From NCBI GenBank assembly GCA_019456145.1, contig VRUL01000010.1, forward strand, positions 96,943 through 160,942: 64,000 nucleotides of DNA. The letters run 5' to 3'. This document shows positions 61,419-64,000 of the stretch, one piece after another (within the stretch, counting starts at the first letter, position 1; every line of letters starts with the position of its first letter). Below the pieces are notes generated by a model that was given only the letters and a program-made list of their open reading frames with translations, searched no databases and had not been told where the DNA came from. The stretch is from Planctomycetota bacterium (GTDB taxonomy: Bacteria; Planctomycetota; Phycisphaerae; Sedimentisphaerales; Anaerobacaceae). A program made the position numbers and the translations under genes.

Positions 61419-62807
61419 TCAACGTCCGGCGTAAAGCATCATCAAAATCACTTCAGTCGCCTCATAGACGGCTGCGATAACCAGAACGATAATAACCAGC
61501 AAATTGCCCCTTACATTCATCAGCAGTGCTCTGCCGTATCGAATCCCGACATTCGGCCCTTCTGATTTGCGGAAAAGATAAACCAAAACCAGCACGCCGA
61601 AGAACGCCGCGATCACATAACCGTGTCCCTCAAACAGCAGCGTCACGCTGTGCGGGACCATCATACTGGATAATTCGCTGAAACTCGGTGCTAATATAAG
61701 CCCCCAAAGTGTAGCTCTCAGACCGACAACCAAAACACCCGCACCCGGAATGATTATCGACGGAAGCGTTATGCACAACAAAGACCCAAACGGAAAATTA
61801 ATCGCAAAGGTTGTCACCGCCGCCCGCAAAATATTCCTGCTCATGTATGCTTCGCCAGCTATGCCCAGAATACCTGAACCTTCCTCAATTTGGGAGGACA
61901 CCCCTACTAAAAAGCAGCTTTGAAGTTCCGGCACGGCATAGGCCAAAAGCATAAAAAGCAGGACGGTTCCGAAATAAATTAGATTCATCGCGATAAAAAG
62001 ATGCTTATACTTACGAATCTCAGCCAGCGGAAGGCGAAGCCATTTATTGCGAATCCGGTCGGCCAGAATGCAGTAAAGCTCAAACAATGCAAGACAGCCA
62101 CCAACAAGAAGCAGGGCCAGACCTCCGATATAGATAGCAAAGGCTGCCGGCGGCGTTCGGATTAGCGGCATATAAGCGGTGAATCGCGGCTTTGGAAAAG
62201 CCCCCTTAAGCTGTTCTCCGATTTCTGAATCTTCCAATTGCTCTTTCGGCAATCGAAGGATGTAGGCATCTTGGACAACTTCCTCATCAGGGCCAAACAA
62301 TTCCCGGGCCGAAGCACTTTCACCAATCAGGTAACTGTTTGCAAAGACACTAACTCCTTTCTTCAACTGACCGGTAACTTTAAGAACGCGACCATCAACC
62401 GTAATCTGGTCTCTGCTGCTCGTGCTGAAACCGGCCAATACCTCGTCCATACCACTGGCCGGCAACTGGCCCCAATCAAGCATATCGCTTGTAAAATCAA
62501 CTGAAATATCAGAATAAAGAATCACTTTTTCCTGGAAAGCAAGACGATAGGACCTCTCAACATGCGCCCCGAAACTTTTGGCAATCTGGGTGAAACTTTG
62601 CGCCCTGCCGGGCAGTGGCAGCAGCCGAACAGGTCTCCTGGTATATTCCAATCCTTCAAGCTCACAATTCGGGTCGCCTGCGCCTATGTACATAAAAACA
62701 TTGTCCCAGGGATTTTCACCAGGCTCGTATTGGTATTTATAATATGAAAAAGCCATCAGCGCTAAACCCATAACTGACACAAACAACCAGCTAATTAATC
62801 TTTTCAT
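61419..62807 (-). CDS. SpoIIM-family (DUF95) polytopic membrane protein
   Basis: The ATG at 62807 follows GGGGA by nine bases and is preferred over a start 18 bases upstream. The 462-residue protein has an N-terminal span, an extracytoplasmic domain to about residue 210 (with GRVLKVTGQLKKGVSVFANS) and then about six spans. The C-terminal part (MSRNILRAAVTTFAINFPFG, IIIPGAGVLVVGLRATLWG, FEGHGYVIAAFFGVLVLVYL) resembles stage II sporulation protein M and its relatives outside sporulators. The role there is poorly defined. It ends three bases from the sigma-factor stop on the opposite strand. Confidence 0.78.
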   Translation of the reverse strand: MKRLISWLFVSVMGLALMAFSYYKYQYEPGENPWDNVFMYIGAGDPNCELEGLEYTRRPVRLLPLPGRAQSFTQIAKSFGAHVERSYRLAFQEKVILYSDISVDFTSDMLDWGQLPASGMDEVLAGFSTSSRDQITVDGRVLKVTGQLKKGVSVFANSYLIGESASARELFGPDEEVVQDAYILRLPKEQLEDSEIGEQLKGAFPKPRFTAYMPLIRTPPAAFAIYIGGLALLLVGGCLALFELYCILADRIRNKWLRLPLAEIRKYKHLFIAMNLIYFGTVLLFMLLAYAVPELQSCFLVGVSSQIEEGSGILGIAGEAYMSRNILRAAVTTFAINFPFGSLLCITLPSIIIPGAGVLVVGLRATLWGLILAPSFSELSSMMVPHSVTLLFEGHGYVIAAFFGVLVLVYLFRKSEGPNVGIRYGRALLMNVRGNLLVIIVLVIAAVYEATEVILMMLYAGR

Positions 62808-62930
62808 TGGACATTTTCCCCACAAAATCCTTTTTTATCCAGAGCATGAAAAAGCCGTGAGCCCAGCATAGAAAACCTTGAGCCATCAGGCAACTGATTT
62901 TCAGCAGGGATTCGGGCGGGTGGATTGTAA

Positions 62931-63439
62931 AATTGGCTTTGATTGGCTTTGTATTGGGTTTGTTTTGTCATTTTATTGGCTTTTATTGGCTTTGTATTGG
63001 CTTTGATTGGGTTCGTTTTGGGTTCGTTTTCACCAAGTGTCCAATCGCATTTATTTTCTTAATCCTTTGTTATTACTTTATTTACGTTCATTTGGTCATC
63101 CGGGAAATTGGGTTCGTTTTGCATAAAAAGGTCATAATTGGTTGGCAATCTGGGCTAAATAGGCGGCTTGCGTAGCTTATAGCAGGTGGTTCGTTTTTCA
63201 TAATTAACTCATAGCCACAAAGGCACTAAGGCACAAAGGAACAGAGTGATAGAGCGAATCCCAAAAAGCTTGTGGCTGTTTGGGCCGGTTGAATTTGGGG
63301 CGTTACGGCAGTTTGGGAGAATTTGTGCTTCGGTGGTCATAAGAAACACCCCTTTCTTACTGATTATTGATATTTGACTGGGCCTTCTGGCCTTAAGACC
63401 TTGCTGCGTTGTGGCTTACGACATGCGGTTCTCCGCTAA
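62931..63439 (-). repeat. Dispersed repeat with decayed reading frame, copy B
   Basis: This is the minus-strand partner of 37163-37590. It has the same start (TTAGCGGAGAACCGCA read on the minus strand), the same AGAAAGGGG followed here by a real ATG (MTTEAQILPNCRN), MQNEPNFPDDQMNV-like text and tandem AACCCAA/AAAGCCAAT units. A stop codon interrupts the frame. Compared with copy A it carries an extra segment including CACAAAGGCACTAAGGCACA, itself a low-complexity intergenic motif, probably a nested insertion. Confidence 0.8.
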
Positions 63440-63763
63440 ATATGGCGCCTGCTGGCGGGTTACGTTTGCCTTCTGGCAAACATATCTATATATTAACAGA
63501 TTACCAAACAATCGTAAACAAAAAAACGGTAAAAAATAAACTTTTTTTAATCGCGGATTAACGCTGATTTACGCAGATTATTATGGTGGACGGGTGGGTG
63601 GTGGATTGGTAAATTGGGGGCTTACAGGACGCAGAAATCAGGGAAACGCCTTTTAAATGATTATTGATTAATGATGATTGATTATTTTCAACGAGGCCGG
63701 GACGGCCGGCGTTTGTTTGAAATGATTATTTGACCCCTAAGGGGTGAATTAAGGATGATTGAT
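63440..63763. other. Intergenic AT-rich sequence with short repeats
   Basis: It contains GGATTAACGCTGATTTACGC, related to a motif near 5242, and several TGATTGATTATT words. No gene is seen. Confidence 0.45.
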
Positions 63764-64000
63764 TATTGTAAACGAAGCCGGGGCGTTGGGATTAATAGCT
63801 TAGTGGCCATACTTTGAAAGAAAAAAATGTACCGGACACCTTTAATTACCGCGGACACCTTTAATTACCTGAAAGAAAAAAATGTACCGGACACCTTTAA
63901 TTACCTGGACACCTTTAATTACCTATTGTAAACGAAGCCGGGGCGTTGGGATTAATAGCTTAGTGGCCATACTTTGAAAGAAAAAAATGTACCGGACACC
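63764..64000 (+). repeat. 160-base tandem repeat running off the window
   Basis: A first unit spans 63764-63923. A second begins at 63924 and its 77 bases to the window end repeat the start of the first exactly (from TATTGTAAACGAAGCC to ACCGGACACC). Each unit ends with several copies of GGACACCTTTAATTACC, partly preceded by GAAAGAAAAAAATGTACC. Confidence 0.85.

Overview
The window looks like a piece of a Planctomycetota genome, most likely class Phycisphaerae. The signs are five formylglycine-type sulfatases with Tat-like RR leaders, PEP-CTERM proteins, several secreted proteins with planctomycete dockerin-like EF-hand tails, parallel beta-helix and GLUG-repeat surface proteins, a type II prepilin-like protein with an H-x-DG tail, and a long HTH-sigma70 hybrid. 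This assignment is inference from gene content; no rRNA or tRNA gene was recognised.

Layout. 1-5.1 kb (minus): GH43 glycosidase (cut by the window edge), sulfatase, amidohydrolase and beta-helix protein, a polysaccharide-use cluster. 5.4-7.1 kb: a small membrane ORF and two PEP-CTERM genes sharing one signal-peptide cassette. 7.5-10.3 kb (plus): FGE-like protein without the first catalytic Cys, HEAT protein, Hyi-like TIM barrel. 10.4-13.4 kb (minus): inactive/active M16 peptidase pair. 13.5-26 kb: secreted unknown, four more sulfatases, a chimeric sulfatase remnant, prepilin, dockerin-tailed protein, isochorismatase-like pseudoenzyme and trmB. 26.2-28.7 kb: KAP P-loop NTPase with 13 leucine-rich repeats. 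28.7-33.4 kb: AsmA-like protein and purD. 33.9-37.0 kb: four-TM protein plus a helicase-nuclease fusion, the best candidate for an undescribed defence module. 37.0-39.3 kb: a dispersed repeat with its own promoter, a membrane protein, and csrA. 39.5-42.6 kb: nucleoside hydrolase, ribokinase and sugar porter (nucleoside-ribose salvage). 42.7-50.7 kb (minus): cell-envelope genes (3D-domain protein, GEVED/GLUG surface protein, L,D-transpeptidase, mreC, mreB, degenerate amidase). 51.0-54.8 kb: ETF-QO and a beta-alpha ETF fusion. 55-56.5 kb: small membrane protein and corrinoid protein. 57.2-59.5 kb: two secreted-protein loci with duplicated flanks and unrelated interiors. 59.7-62.8 kb: HTH-sigma hybrid convergent with a SpoIIM-family protein. 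62.9-64 kb: a second copy of the dispersed repeat and a 160-bp tandem repeat running off the end.

How it works together. The left third fits uptake and breakdown of sulfated polysaccharide in the envelope (sulfatases, glycosidase, beta-helix proteins, isomerase- and hydrolase-like TIM barrels). The middle carries two separate candidate defence loci around housekeeping genes. The right half holds cell-shape, electron-transfer and C1-type functions. Repeated short modules (signal peptides, leaders, trailers, sulfatase ends) have been copied and recombined several times in the window.
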